Assembly: GCF_030622045.1 (NCBI RefSeq)
Contig: NZ_CP130886.1
Coordinates: 4,105,557-4,169,556, forward strand
DNA: 64,000 nucleotides
Reading direction: 5' to 3'
DNA from: Planctellipticum variicoloris
GTDB lineage: Bacteria; Planctomycetota; Planctomycetia; Planctomycetales; Planctomycetaceae
A model generated the notes under the pieces. It searched no databases. It saw only the letters and a list, made by a program, of their open reading frames with translations, and was not told where the DNA came from. Positions 27,160-34,935 of this stretch are shown in pieces (the first letter of the stretch is position 1; the number at the start of each line of letters is the position of its first letter). The translations under genes were made by a program, and so were the position numbers.

Positions 27160-27237
27160 TTGCGCACCGGCCTCCGCAACCCGCGAAATCCCCTTCCCCC
27201 GACAAGTTTGCGGACCCGTGCCCCCGGGAGAAAATCC

Positions 27238-27340
27238 GAAATCCCAAACTCGAAATCCAAAACAAGCACGAAATTCAAAATCTCAACCGGACCTGCTCAG
27301 TTGGGGTGGCACGCCCCTGAGTCCGCGAAGGGCGTGTCTT
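27238..27340. repeat. Dispersed GAAATCC repeat (family C) plus family B half-element
   Basis: 27238-27265 matches 57683-57710 at 26 of 28 positions, with similarity continuing into GCACGAAATTC. 27303-27338 carries GGGTGGCACGCCC and GGGCGTGTC, the two halves of the family B element seen at 20773-20863. Confidence 0.7.
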
Positions 27341-27477
27341 TTGACTTCACCACGACGGAGTTCAGGCGCCAGACGCGAATTCTACGCGGCCTGCACGACC
27401 GGTTGTCTCCCCGCGAACCGTCGGCTACAGTCCGTTCAGCCCCGTCCGTTCGCTCCCCGCACGAAACACCAGCAGCC

Positions 27478-28152
27478 ATGCTCACCGAGCCCACCCCCTT
27501 CGACCTCCGGATGCACGTCTTCCGCATCCCCGTCCGCGTCCACCCCTCGTTCTGGCTCCTCGGGCTGATCCTCGGCTGGGATCCCGACATGCCCCAGATG
27601 ACGCTGATCTGCACGGTCTGCGTCTTCGTCTCGATCCTGATTCACGAGCTCGGCCATGCGCTCACCGCCGAAGCCTTCGGCTGGCGCAGCGAAATCGTCC
27701 TCTACCTGTTCGGCGGCCTCGCCTTCAGCGAACGCTGGCACAATCGGACGCCGACGAAAGACATCTTCGTCTCCGTCGCCGGCCCCGCCGCGCAGTTCTG
27801 CCTCCTGCCGCTCCTGTTCGCGACCGAACTCGGACTGGCGCAGACGGAGTTCGGCGACCAGATCTATGTCCGCGCCGCCATGCACTACCTGTGGTTCATC
27901 AACATCGTCTGGCCGATCCTCAACCTGATGCCCGTCCTCCCGCTCGACGGCGGCCACATCCTGCAGGGCCTCTTCGAACTGTTCGGACTGCGCGACCCGC
28001 TCGCCGCCGCGCTGATCGTCAGCATCATCGTCGGCGGCCTCCTTTCGTATGCCTCCTACACCCTCACCGGCGGCGGCTTCGGCATGTGGTTCATCTTCCT
28101 CACGATTATGAACATCCAGGCCTATCAGCAGCACCGCGCGCAACGCTGGTAG
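27478..28152 (+). CDS. Site-2 protease-family (M50) membrane metalloprotease
   Basis: 224 residues from the ATG at 27478. It is an integral membrane protein with the zinc motif HELGH at 56-60 in a hydrophobic helix, and the third ligand in NLMPVLPLDGGHIL. This is the compact M50B type without PDZ or CBS domains. Such enzymes cut membrane-spanning regulators. No anti-sigma substrate is adjacent, so the target is unknown. The upstream open frame is repeat sequence and is not included. Confidence 0.88.
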   Translation: MLTEPTPFDLRMHVFRIPVRVHPSFWLLGLILGWDPDMPQMTLICTVCVFVSILIHELGHALTAEAFGWRSEIVLYLFGGLAFSERWHNRTPTKDIFVSVAGPAAQFCLLPLLFATELGLAQTEFGDQIYVRAAMHYLWFINIVWPILNLMPVLPLDGGHILQGLFELFGLRDPLAAALIVSIIVGGLLSYASYTLTGGGFGMWFIFLTIMNIQAYQQHRAQRW

Positions 28153-28176
28153 CCGTGGGCGGAAAGCCAGATTTAA

Positions 28177-28273
28177 GAGGCTTATCGCAGGTCGCTTGTC
28201 GCCGATCGCCAGAGAAGACGGCGTATCGTCATTTTCTGGCGATCAGCGATGCACGATCAGCGATAAGCCCTCT
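28177..28273. repeat. Imperfect long inverted repeat between convergent genes
   Basis: GATCGCCAGA (28204-28213) pairs with TCTGGCGATC (28235-28244), and GAGGCTTATCGC (28177-28188) pairs with GCGATAAGCCCTC (28260-28272) with one bulge. The right half is the 39-base element also found at 24143-24181. Confidence 0.75.
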
Positions 28274-28292
28274 CTTCGCCTCCTCCGCTCCG

Positions 28293-28844
28293 CTACGGCT
28301 TCACCACCCGCACTGTGCTCGCCTGCGGGCCGCGGTCCCCGGTCGTCTCCGCGAATTCCACCTCCGAACCGACGTCGATCTTCTCGAAGCCGCCGTTCAG
28401 CACCGCGTTGCGATGGAAATACACCTCGCGGCCGTCGGGCGTGATCAGGAACCCGTAGTCCTCCAGCGGAAAAATCTGATTGACGCGCGCCCGGGCCGGC
28501 TCCGCGTGCGTCTTCACGTGGCCGTGATCCTTCCGGATCGCGTCTTCCACCTGCCGCCGCATCGCGCTGAAGGAATCGCGCACCGCCACATGCACGTCCT
28601 CGTGCTGATGGGCCTGATCCGAATGCCGATTCACCACCAGCTCATGCCCCGGCAACGTCAGATCGATTCGCACCTGATACAGCCGGCCGTTCCGGTGGTG
28701 CGCATGCGGCCGCTCCACCACCACGTTGCAACCGATAATCCGGTTGCAGAACTCGTCCAGCTTGTCGGCGTAGCGCTTGATATCCGCCTCAACCGCCTCG
28801 CTGCGGTCCAGATTCTTGAAGTCGATCCGCAGTTCTCCAGGCAT
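28293..28844 (-). CDS. HPF/RaiA-type ribosome-associated protein fused to a cold-shock domain
   Basis: 183 residues from the ATG at 28844 (GGAG upstream). Residues 1-110 follow the S30AE/HPF fold: LRIDFKNLDRSEAVEADIKR, then YADKLDEF and YQVRIDLTLPGHELVVNRHS and VHVAVRDSFSAMRRQVEDAI. Residues 115-183 are a cold-shock/S1-like domain: VNQIFPLEDYGFLITPDGRE, then VYFHRNAVLNGGFEKIDVGS. HPF proteins idle ribosomes by binding the decoding site, and the added domain should bind RNA. The fusion replaces the long-HPF dimerisation tail. Confidence 0.87.
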   Translation of the reverse strand: MPGELRIDFKNLDRSEAVEADIKRYADKLDEFCNRIIGCNVVVERPHAHHRNGRLYQVRIDLTLPGHELVVNRHSDQAHQHEDVHVAVRDSFSAMRRQVEDAIRKDHGHVKTHAEPARARVNQIFPLEDYGFLITPDGREVYFHRNAVLNGGFEKIDVGSEVEFAETTGDRGPQASTVRVVKP

Positions 28845-29137
28845 GTCGCACTCCTCCACGCCCCGCCTGGCAACCTTCAACTCTCGGGTCGCCTTGCTCG
28901 GGGCTGCCTCGATTTCGGGTTCTTCACAGGTTCTTCACAACGGACTTCACCCCGAGGATACGCCCATTTCGCGTCTCGCGATAGATCCATTCAGCGCCGC
29001 ATCCGGCCCCCGCACAACCCGTCCGCACAGACGCACAGCGCTGTCCCGGCGAACCCCGCTCTCTTGACTCTCAACGCCCAACTCTCGACGCTCGTATTCT
29101 GGCTTTCCGCTTTCCGCCTTCAGCTTTCGGCCACTCC

Positions 29138-30109
29138 ATGAATCAGTCCCTCGAATTTCGCGAAGACGTCAAGCTCCATCACCCCTGGATGATCGCCGTC
29201 TGGCCGGGGATGGGGCACGTCGCCATCAACGCCGGCTTCTACCTCGCGGCGAAGCTCGATATGCGCGTCTTCGCCGAGTTCTCCCCCCGCGAGCTGTTCG
29301 ACATCGAGCACGTCGACGTCGAACAGGGCGTCATCCGCCCGGCCCGCCTCCCCCGCAGCCGCCTGTTCGTCTGGCGCGACCCCGCCGAAAAACGGGACCT
29401 GGTCCTCTTCATCGGCGAAGCCCAGCCCCCCGCCGGCAAACGAAGCTTCTGCCGCAGCCTGACCGAATTTGCCCAGACGCTCGGCATCGAACGGATCTTC
29501 ACGTTCGCCTCGATGGCGACGCAGATGCACCCCCAGCATCACTCCCGCGTCTTCGTCGCCGCCACCGATCAGCCCACCCTCAGCGAACTGCTCGACCAGC
29601 CCGTCGAAGTCCTCGAAGAAGGCCACATTGGCGGCCTCAACGGCGTCCTGCTCGGCGAAGCCGCCGCCGCCGGTCTCCACGGGGCCTGCCTGCTCGGCGA
29701 GATCCCCCACATCTTCTCGCAGCTCCCCTTCCCCGGCGGTTCGGTCGCCGTCCTGAAAGTCTTCTCCGGCCTGACCGGCATCCCGCTCGACCTGGCCGAA
29801 ATGCAGGAACAGGCCCACGAGTTCGGCGAGAAGCTCGGCGAAGTCCTCGCCAAAGTCGAAGAAGCCCAGCAGGAAGCCGGCGAGGACGAAAGCGACGAGG
29901 AGGAAGAATCAGAAATCACCGCCCCGGAACCCGAAGCGGAACCGGAACCCAAGCTCTCCCCGTCCGACGAACAGCGCGTCGAAGCCCTCTTCGCCGAGGC
30001 CGACAAAGACCGTTCGAAAGCCTATGTTCTGAAGCAGCTCCTCGACCGCCTCGACGTCTTCGCCGACTACGAGGACCGGTTCCTGGATCTGTTCAAGAAG
30101 GGCGAATAG
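29138..30109 (+). CDS. PAC2-family protein (proteasome-assembly-chaperone-like)
   Basis: 323 residues. Residues 10-215 fit the PAC2 domain: PWMIAVWPGMGHVAINAGFY, then RDLVLFIGEAQPP and GIERIFTFASMATQ and GGLNGVLLGEAAAAGLHGAC. An acidic segment follows (EDESDEEEESEITAPEPEAE), then a short C-terminal helical domain. Bacterial PAC2 proteins are of unsettled function; in actinobacteria they sit near proteasome genes, but none are here. Its stop codon lies inside a long inverted repeat. Confidence 0.85.
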   Translation: MNQSLEFREDVKLHHPWMIAVWPGMGHVAINAGFYLAAKLDMRVFAEFSPRELFDIEHVDVEQGVIRPARLPRSRLFVWRDPAEKRDLVLFIGEAQPPAGKRSFCRSLTEFAQTLGIERIFTFASMATQMHPQHHSRVFVAATDQPTLSELLDQPVEVLEEGHIGGLNGVLLGEAAAAGLHGACLLGEIPHIFSQLPFPGGSVAVLKVFSGLTGIPLDLAEMQEQAHEFGEKLGEVLAKVEEAQQEAGEDESDEEEESEITAPEPEAEPEPKLSPSDEQRVEALFAEADKDRSKAYVLKQLLDRLDVFADYEDRFLDLFKKGE

Positions 30110-30303
30110 GGAATAGCGAATAGGGAGTAGCCAGAGGAAGAGGGCTGATCGCGAATCGCTGATCGCTTATCGCCGGAACAGGATCGTTACGCCGCCGGTC
30201 TCAAAGAACCCCGTCAGGGGCGATCTCATGTAAGCCCAGCGGCGTAAGCCCTGGGCGCGAGCTTCTCGTCTGGCTATTCGCTATTCCCTACTCGCTATTC
30301 GCT
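30102..30303. repeat. GCGAATAGGG-type inverted repeat and associated repeats
   Basis: The left arm (30102-30135) is a run of GCGAATAGGGAATAGC-type units. The right arm (30269-30303) is the near-complement, with CTATTCGCTATTCCC units. Between them, 30144-30174 carries GCTGATCGCGAATCGC units and 30234-30257 carries GCCCAGCGGCGTAAGCCC. It lies in a convergent gap and includes the PAC2 stop codon. Confidence 0.75.
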
Positions 30304-30806
30304 CACCTTCCCTCCGCGAGAAATCTTCCGCAATTTCAGAATTTTCCCCGAATCTGCTCTTGCACAACGCCCGTACCAGTGTGAGCGTGTCCTCTGGTCG
30401 AGCGGTTCGGTGCAAATGGTACCACGTCGGCGGGCGACCGCCGGCGCTCTGAGAGCCGAACCCTCGACCCGGGCCTGATCAGGGCCCGCTTGACGGCTCT
30501 GCCAAACGGCAGGGACCGGGGAGCGCACCTCACGTGCGCACAACCTCGACGTCGAGTTTCCGATAGCTGATCGCGGGCGAAAGCCCGTTCCTGATCACAT
30601 GCCAGCTCCAGGGCTGGGGCAGAACTCAACACTCTGCCCCAGTCCGTCCTGGACCCGGCGAATCGAGTTTGAACCGAACCGCGACATTCTCAATGCCGCG
30701 CCAGGCGTCAGCCTGCGCGCACCCTTCTTCCATTTTGCACTTTGCATTTTTCACTTTTCATTTTGCACTGTCTTCTTTCCCCGCCCCCACCGCCGGTCCC
30801 GCCCCT
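30304..30806. other. Gene-free gap with a hairpin
   Basis: CTGGGGCAGA (30614-30623) and TCTGCCCCAG (30633-30642) form a 10-base-pair perfect stem with a 9-base loop. Near 30732-30772 a run of TTTTGCACTTTGCATTTTTC-like units resembles the other degenerate repeats. No gene or tRNA was found. Confidence 0.6.
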
Positions 30807-31259
30807 TCACACCCCGATATCTTCATTCCAAAGCTCCGGCTGCGCCCGGATAAACTCCTCCATCAACCGCACGCACTCCCCATCATCGACGACTTCCACC
30901 GCCACCCCCCGCGACCGGACGTATTCCTCCGGCCCCCGAAACGTCCGGTTCTCGCCGATCACGATCCGCGGAATCCGATACAGCAGCGACATCCCCGAAC
31001 ACATGTCGCACGGCGAGAGGGTCGAGTAGAGGACCGCCCGCCGATAGTCCCCCGCCGTCAGCCGCCCGGCGTTCTCCACGGCATCCATCTCGGCATGCAG
31101 AATCGCACTCCCCCGCTGCACCCGTCGATTATGCCCCCGCCCGACAATCTGCCCGTCAATGACCAGCACCGACCCAATCGGGATGCCCCCCTCGGCCAGC
31201 CCGATCCGGGCCTCCGCAATCGCCGCCTGCAGAAACGGTGCATCAGAAGAATTCAACAT
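30807..31259 (-). CDS. Cytosine deaminase, Fcy1 (yeast-type) family
   Basis: 150 residues. The zinc-dependent deaminase motifs are complete: HAE with His55 and catalytic Glu57, and PCDMC with Cys84/87. The wider match is to yeast-type cytosine deaminase rather than tRNA adenosine or guanine deaminases: GGIPIGSVL, GRGHNRRVQRGSAILHAE, LSPCDMCSGM, IPRIVIGEN and the C-terminal PELWNEDIG. It should convert cytosine to uracil and ammonia for pyrimidine salvage, in the cytoplasm. Bacteria more often use the unrelated CodA fold, so this type is notable. Confidence 0.85.
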   Translation of the reverse strand: MLNSSDAPFLQAAIAEARIGLAEGGIPIGSVLVIDGQIVGRGHNRRVQRGSAILHAEMDAVENAGRLTAGDYRRAVLYSTLSPCDMCSGMSLLYRIPRIVIGENRTFRGPEEYVRSRGVAVEVVDDGECVRLMEEFIRAQPELWNEDIGV

Positions 31260-31344
31260 GGATCACACCCTGGATAATGGAAGCACAAGACCGCCCAACA
31301 ATACGCCAGATTCAGCCTCCCCGGAACAGGAATCGAGCCACGAG

Positions 31345-31408
31345 CGTAGGGCCGGGCGCGCCCGGCAGCTTTTCAGAATCGGGTGGCCCGGCCGCAGGCC
31401 GGGCGGCG
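31345..31408. repeat. Palindromic repeats, families A and D
   Basis: 31345-31366 is CGTAGGGCCGGGCGCGCCCG and two more bases (family A reversed). 31381-31408 is a 28-base element with a GGCCCGGCCGCAGGCCGGGC core, repeated at 33312-33339 with one base changed. These lie in the 31260-31597 gap, which shows no gene. Confidence 0.75.
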
Positions 31409-31597
31409 CAGAGTCGAAGGCCTGCCGGGTAGCTCTGATTTCGCGAAATCACTGGCAGACGCGATCGAAAGAAGCCAGTATGGACAAACAGCCAGACGTC
31501 TGAGACACCACTCGCCATCACATTCGCGAGTCGGGCCTCACGGGCAGAAACCGGTAAGCCCCCTTGAATCGTATTCAACCGCGAAACCGTTCGCTTT

Positions 31598-32779
31598 ATG
31601 ACTGAAACCGTCGCCGTCAAACCTGACCTGCTCCGCTGGGCCGTCGACCGCAGTCGACTCGCTCCCGAAGACCTTGCGCAAGCGTTTCCCAAGTTGCAGC
31701 AATGGGAATCGGGTGAGCGGCAGCCGACGTTTCGCCAACTGGAAGACTTCGCCCGTAAGACGCTGACTCCGCTCGGCTATCTCTTCCTGGAACAGCCGCC
31801 AGTCGAAACGTTGCCGATCCCCGACTTCCGGACCGTGGGCGATTCGCCAATTGCGCGACCGAGTCCCAATCTGATCGAAACGATCCAGGTCATGCAGCGT
31901 CGCCAGGCTTGGATGCGGGAATCCGTCATCGAGGATGGTCAGCCCGCTCTGCCATTCGTCGGCAGCGCGAAACGTTCGCGCAACGTGGTCGCGCTCGCAA
32001 AGACCATTCGGGAGCAACTCGGACTGTCGGAAGACTGGGCCGAGCAATTGTCGACATGGGAGGAAGCTCTCCGCAGGTTGCGACAGGCCGCGGAGAACCT
32101 CGGAATCCTGATCTCGATATCCGGAGTGGTGGGCCTCAACAATCACCGACCGCTCGATCCTCAGGAGTTTCGCGGCTTCGTGCTCTGCGACGACTATGCG
32201 CCGCTGATCTTCGTCAACGGCAAGGACTCCCGATCGGCCCAGATGTTCACACTGACGCACGAGTTGATCCACCTTTGGCTGGGCTCAGGGGGACTCTTCA
32301 ATCTCGTCAACCTGCTGCCGCACGACAGCCCGACCGAACGGTTCTGCAATCAGGTGGCCTCGGAGTTTCTGGTCATCGGCCGCAAACTGACGGAGCGCTG
32401 GCCCACGGTGAAGTCGCAGGAAAACCCGTTCGCGTCCCTGGCCCGCGTGTTCAAAGTGAGTCCGGTTGTCGTCGCCCGGCGGGCGCTGGATCTGGAGCTG
32501 ATTTCGCGGAAGCAGTTCTTCACCTTCTATGAACGCGATCAGGCGGAGTGGCGCCGCCGCCAGGAGCAGGACAAAGCCAAGGGGAAATCGGGCGGTAATT
32601 TCTACCAGACGCAGGACAGCCGGCTGGGGCCGCGCTTCGCGTACGCGGTCGTGCGAGCGGCCCGCGAAGGGCGGCTGCTCTATCGGGATGCCTACCAGCT
32701 CACGGACCTGAAGGGCGAGACGTTCGAGAAATACGCGGACCAGCTCACTCAGAGGGTGCTGCAGCATGCCCGACCGTAA
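31598..32779 (+). CDS. XRE-ImmA/IrrE-type regulator with metallopeptidase domain (antitoxin candidate)
   Basis: 393 residues. The N-terminal 65 residues resemble a degenerate XRE helix-turn-helix: LRWAVDRSRLAPEDLAQAFP and LQQWESGERQPTFRQLEDFA. An ImmA/IrrE peptidase domain follows with HELIH at 221-225, and the downstream FCNQVASEFLV supplies the third ligand region. The gene overlaps the next one, a PIN/DUF4411 gene, by 14 bases. This arrangement is a recurrent mobile toxin-antitoxin layout in which the regulator is the antitoxin. The inference rests on gene pairing. Confidence 0.87.
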   Translation: MTETVAVKPDLLRWAVDRSRLAPEDLAQAFPKLQQWESGERQPTFRQLEDFARKTLTPLGYLFLEQPPVETLPIPDFRTVGDSPIARPSPNLIETIQVMQRRQAWMRESVIEDGQPALPFVGSAKRSRNVVALAKTIREQLGLSEDWAEQLSTWEEALRRLRQAAENLGILISISGVVGLNNHRPLDPQEFRGFVLCDDYAPLIFVNGKDSRSAQMFTLTHELIHLWLGSGGLFNLVNLLPHDSPTERFCNQVASEFLVIGRKLTERWPTVKSQENPFASLARVFKVSPVVVARRALDLELISRKQFFTFYERDQAEWRRRQEQDKAKGKSGGNFYQTQDSRLGPRFAYAVVRAAREGRLLYRDAYQLTDLKGETFEKYADQLTQRVLQHARP

Positions 32780-33287
32780 GCAGTACGTCCTCGACGCGAA
32801 CGTCTTCATCCAGGCCCATCGCCGGCACTATGCCTTCGACATCTGCCCCGGCTTCTGGGACCTGCTGGTCAGGCAGCACTCCGCGCGGACCGTTTGCAGC
32901 ATCGACAAAGTCCGCGACGAGATCGCCGCCGGCCAGGATGGCGACGAGTTGAAGAAATGGGTCAAGGACAAGCAGCCTCTCGACGGATTCTTCAAAGGAA
33001 CGGCGGACGCCGCGGTTCTCGCGGCATTTCGAAAAATGATGAACTGGGTGCAGGCTCACCCGAGCTTCACTCAGGACGCCAAATCCGAGTTCGCCGGCGC
33101 TGCCGACGGCTGGCTTGTCGCCTATGCCGCCGCCAACGGGCTGGCGGTAGTCACTCATGAAGAACTTGCCCCTCAGATCAAGAAACAGGTCCGCATCCCA
33201 AACCTCTGCGTACAATTCGGCGTCGAGTATCTCGATACGTTCAAGATGCTGCGCGAACTCGAAGCGAAGCTCGTGCTGGGAAAGTGA
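32766..33287 (+). CDS. PIN-like DUF4411 protein (toxin candidate)
   Basis: 173 residues. The start KQYVLDANVFIQAHRRHYAF supplies the first PIN Asp, VCSIDKVRDEI the Glu, and ADGWLVAYAAANGLAVVTHE the later acidic residues. DUF4411 proteins are PIN-fold RNases usually paired with XRE-ImmA partners, as here. It starts inside the end of the partner gene, so translation is coupled. Expected activity is RNA cleavage. Confidence 0.85.
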   Translation: MPDRKQYVLDANVFIQAHRRHYAFDICPGFWDLLVRQHSARTVCSIDKVRDEIAAGQDGDELKKWVKDKQPLDGFFKGTADAAVLAAFRKMMNWVQAHPSFTQDAKSEFAGAADGWLVAYAAANGLAVVTHEELAPQIKKQVRIPNLCVQFGVEYLDTFKMLRELEAKLVLGK

Positions 33288-33311
33288 GAGACCGGCCCCC
33301 TGATCATCATC

Positions 33312-33339
33312 GGGTGGCCCGGCCACAGGCCGGGCGGCG
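33312..33339. repeat. Palindromic repeat, family D
   Basis: Second copy of the 28-base element at 31381-31408, differing at one base in the central loop (CCACAGG against CCGCAGG). The two copies flank the XRE-ImmA/PIN pair. Confidence 0.8.
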
Positions 33340-33469
33340 TAGCCGCAAGAGGCCGCCGTTGGACCTTCAACAGCCATTGGCCTTCCCCACCACATTGCAG
33401 CCCAAGCGGCGACGCCACCTCCCTCTTGTCCACTGCCCCACATCCCGGCATAATGTGACCGGAGGAAGC

Positions 33470-33712
33470 ATGGAACTCACCGCCGCCCAGATCACCGCCC
33501 TCAAAGATGGCCGCCCCGTCACCGTGACGCTGCCGGAACTCGGCGAGCGCTGCGTCGTGCTCCGGGAAGACGTCTACGATCGCGTCAGAGCCGCTCTTGA
33601 GCCCGGAGCGGAATTCGACGCCCGGGAGACATACCCGGCGGTGCTGAAGGTTCTCGACGAGACCGACGAGTCACCGGAGCAGTACCTTGAGTACCTCGCT
33701 GAACCGCGGTGA
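33470..33712 (+). CDS. Small antitoxin of the MazF-type module
   Basis: 80 residues from the ATG at 33470, with GGAGG five bases upstream. The sequence MELTAAQITALKDGRPVTVT, then LPELGERCVVLREDVYDRVR, and an acidic C-terminus (LDETDESPEQYLEYL) looks like a short antitoxin of the prevent-host-death or related kind. No firm family can be named. It is coupled to the PemK/MazF-like toxin, whose start lies 26 bases before this stop. Confidence 0.75.
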   Translation: MELTAAQITALKDGRPVTVTLPELGERCVVLREDVYDRVRAALEPGAEFDARETYPAVLKVLDETDESPEQYLEYLAEPR

Positions 33713-34073
33713 TCTGGTCGTCGTCGACTTTCGGCCGGTCAATCCGCGCGCTGGAGTCCGGCCCGCTCTGGTCGTGCAAAACGACCGTGACAATCGTCGG
33801 CTGACGAACACGGTCGTCGCGCAGATTTCCAGCAATGTCCGGCGTGCCGGCGAGGACACGCAGCTTCTGATCGATCAACGACATTCCGACTGGACGGCAT
33901 CGGGCCTGCGTCATCCCTCGGCAGTCATCTGCTCGAACATCTACACAATCAGCCAGGACGATGTCGCCCGTGTCATCGGGTCTCTCTCCGACACAACGAT
34001 GCAACAGGTCAATGAGCGGTTGCGAATCGTGCTGGGACTAAGCAGCGATGGAAACATACCGTGCCAAACCTGA
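33687..34073 (+). CDS. MazF/PemK-type endoribonuclease toxin
   Basis: 128 residues from a TTG at 33687 with GGAG seven bases before it. It shows the MazF/PemK fold: LNRGDLVVVDFRPVNP, GVRPALVVQNDRDN, NTVVAQISSN, HPSAVICSNIYTISQ and VIGSLSDTTMQQVNERL. These toxins cut mRNA at short sequences. It overlaps its antitoxin, and the following membrane-protein gene starts 13 bases before its stop, so all three may be one transcript. Confidence 0.9.
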   Translation: MSTSLNRGDLVVVDFRPVNPRAGVRPALVVQNDRDNRRLTNTVVAQISSNVRRAGEDTQLLIDQRHSDWTASGLRHPSAVICSNIYTISQDDVARVIGSLSDTTMQQVNERLRIVLGLSSDGNIPCQT

Positions 34074-34927
34074 ACTTCTGGGTTCCTGGAAGCACGTGGA
34101 TTCGTGCAAAGTATGCACAATTCTGGGCCGGCTGGAAGACAGTTCGCGTGCTCGGCGAGCTTCAGATCTTGACGCGTGCATCGTACTTCACGTTGCTCTT
34201 CGTCCCGATTCTTGCTGGAGTTTGGCCTGCCGTTCGCGCTGGCATCAACCGGTACAATGAGGCCGTCGTAGATGCAACGCATGCGCTGGATCTCGCGTCG
34301 GAGAAACTGGCGGGGCAGTTGAGGGACTCGCAAATCGCCTCGGACGCTTCAGAACAGAACAGCCTGACGAACACACGCTCCCGCTCACATTTGAGGCAGG
34401 CAAGCGATGAGCTGATGTTAGATCTGCAGCGCCACGTTGACATGCTCCGGTCAAGCCTGGTGCACCAGACGATTAACCGCAAATCACTTCCGCTTACATG
34501 GGCTCTGGCATTCTTCGCAGCGTTATTCGCAGTGATTGGCCACCTTTTGTACCAAGTATTTTGCCCTGAAGAGATTCGGCAGGCGAGCTTTGAAGCCTTT
34601 GCTCTGCAACGCAAGAGAGACTACGCAAGCCATCCGACAGAACTCGCTTTAAAACAAGCAGAGAGCTACATCTCGGGCCTCAATCTTAAGAATGAGCCGT
34701 GGCTGAAACTTAGCGGCGAAAAAGAACAAATCGTCGAGGAGAAGAGAGACCAGTGGCGTGACCTCGGAGTGATCGAGCGAGCTGCACACGTTGAGTACCA
34801 TTTGCGTTCCAAGCAGCAGCCACGGGCCGCAATCGCGTCGGCTGCCTGCTATTTAGTTTCGATGTTGCTCATTTTCGTGATCGTTGTTTCACAGTCTAAT
34901 GCCGTCGTTCGTGCAACGATCGAATGA
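34061..34927 (+). CDS. Membrane protein of unknown function in the toxin-antitoxin block
   Basis: 288 residues from a GTG at 34061 that overlaps the mazF-like gene. It has three hydrophobic segments: YFTLLFVPILAGVWPAV, LTWALAFFAALFAVIGHLLY and SAACYLVSMLLIFVIVVSQS. Between the first two is a long polar, probably coiled-coil region (about 65-130), and before the last is a charged helical region with EKEQIVEEKRDQWRDLGVIE. GC is lower than in the flanking core genes. No family is recognised. Confidence 0.7.
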   Translation: MPNLNFWVPGSTWIRAKYAQFWAGWKTVRVLGELQILTRASYFTLLFVPILAGVWPAVRAGINRYNEAVVDATHALDLASEKLAGQLRDSQIASDASEQNSLTNTRSRSHLRQASDELMLDLQRHVDMLRSSLVHQTINRKSLPLTWALAFFAALFAVIGHLLYQVFCPEEIRQASFEAFALQRKRDYASHPTELALKQAESYISGLNLKNEPWLKLSGEKEQIVEEKRDQWRDLGVIERAAHVEYHLRSKQQPRAAIASAACYLVSMLLIFVIVVSQSNAVVRATIE

Positions 34928-34935
34928 CGCCTCCC

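Noticed and set aside
30361-30540. Possible tRNA-like sequence in the gap after the PAC2 gene
   Set aside because: GGTTCG-like and GGTCGAGC-like pieces are present, but no cloverleaf with a proper acceptor stem or anticodon arm can be drawn.
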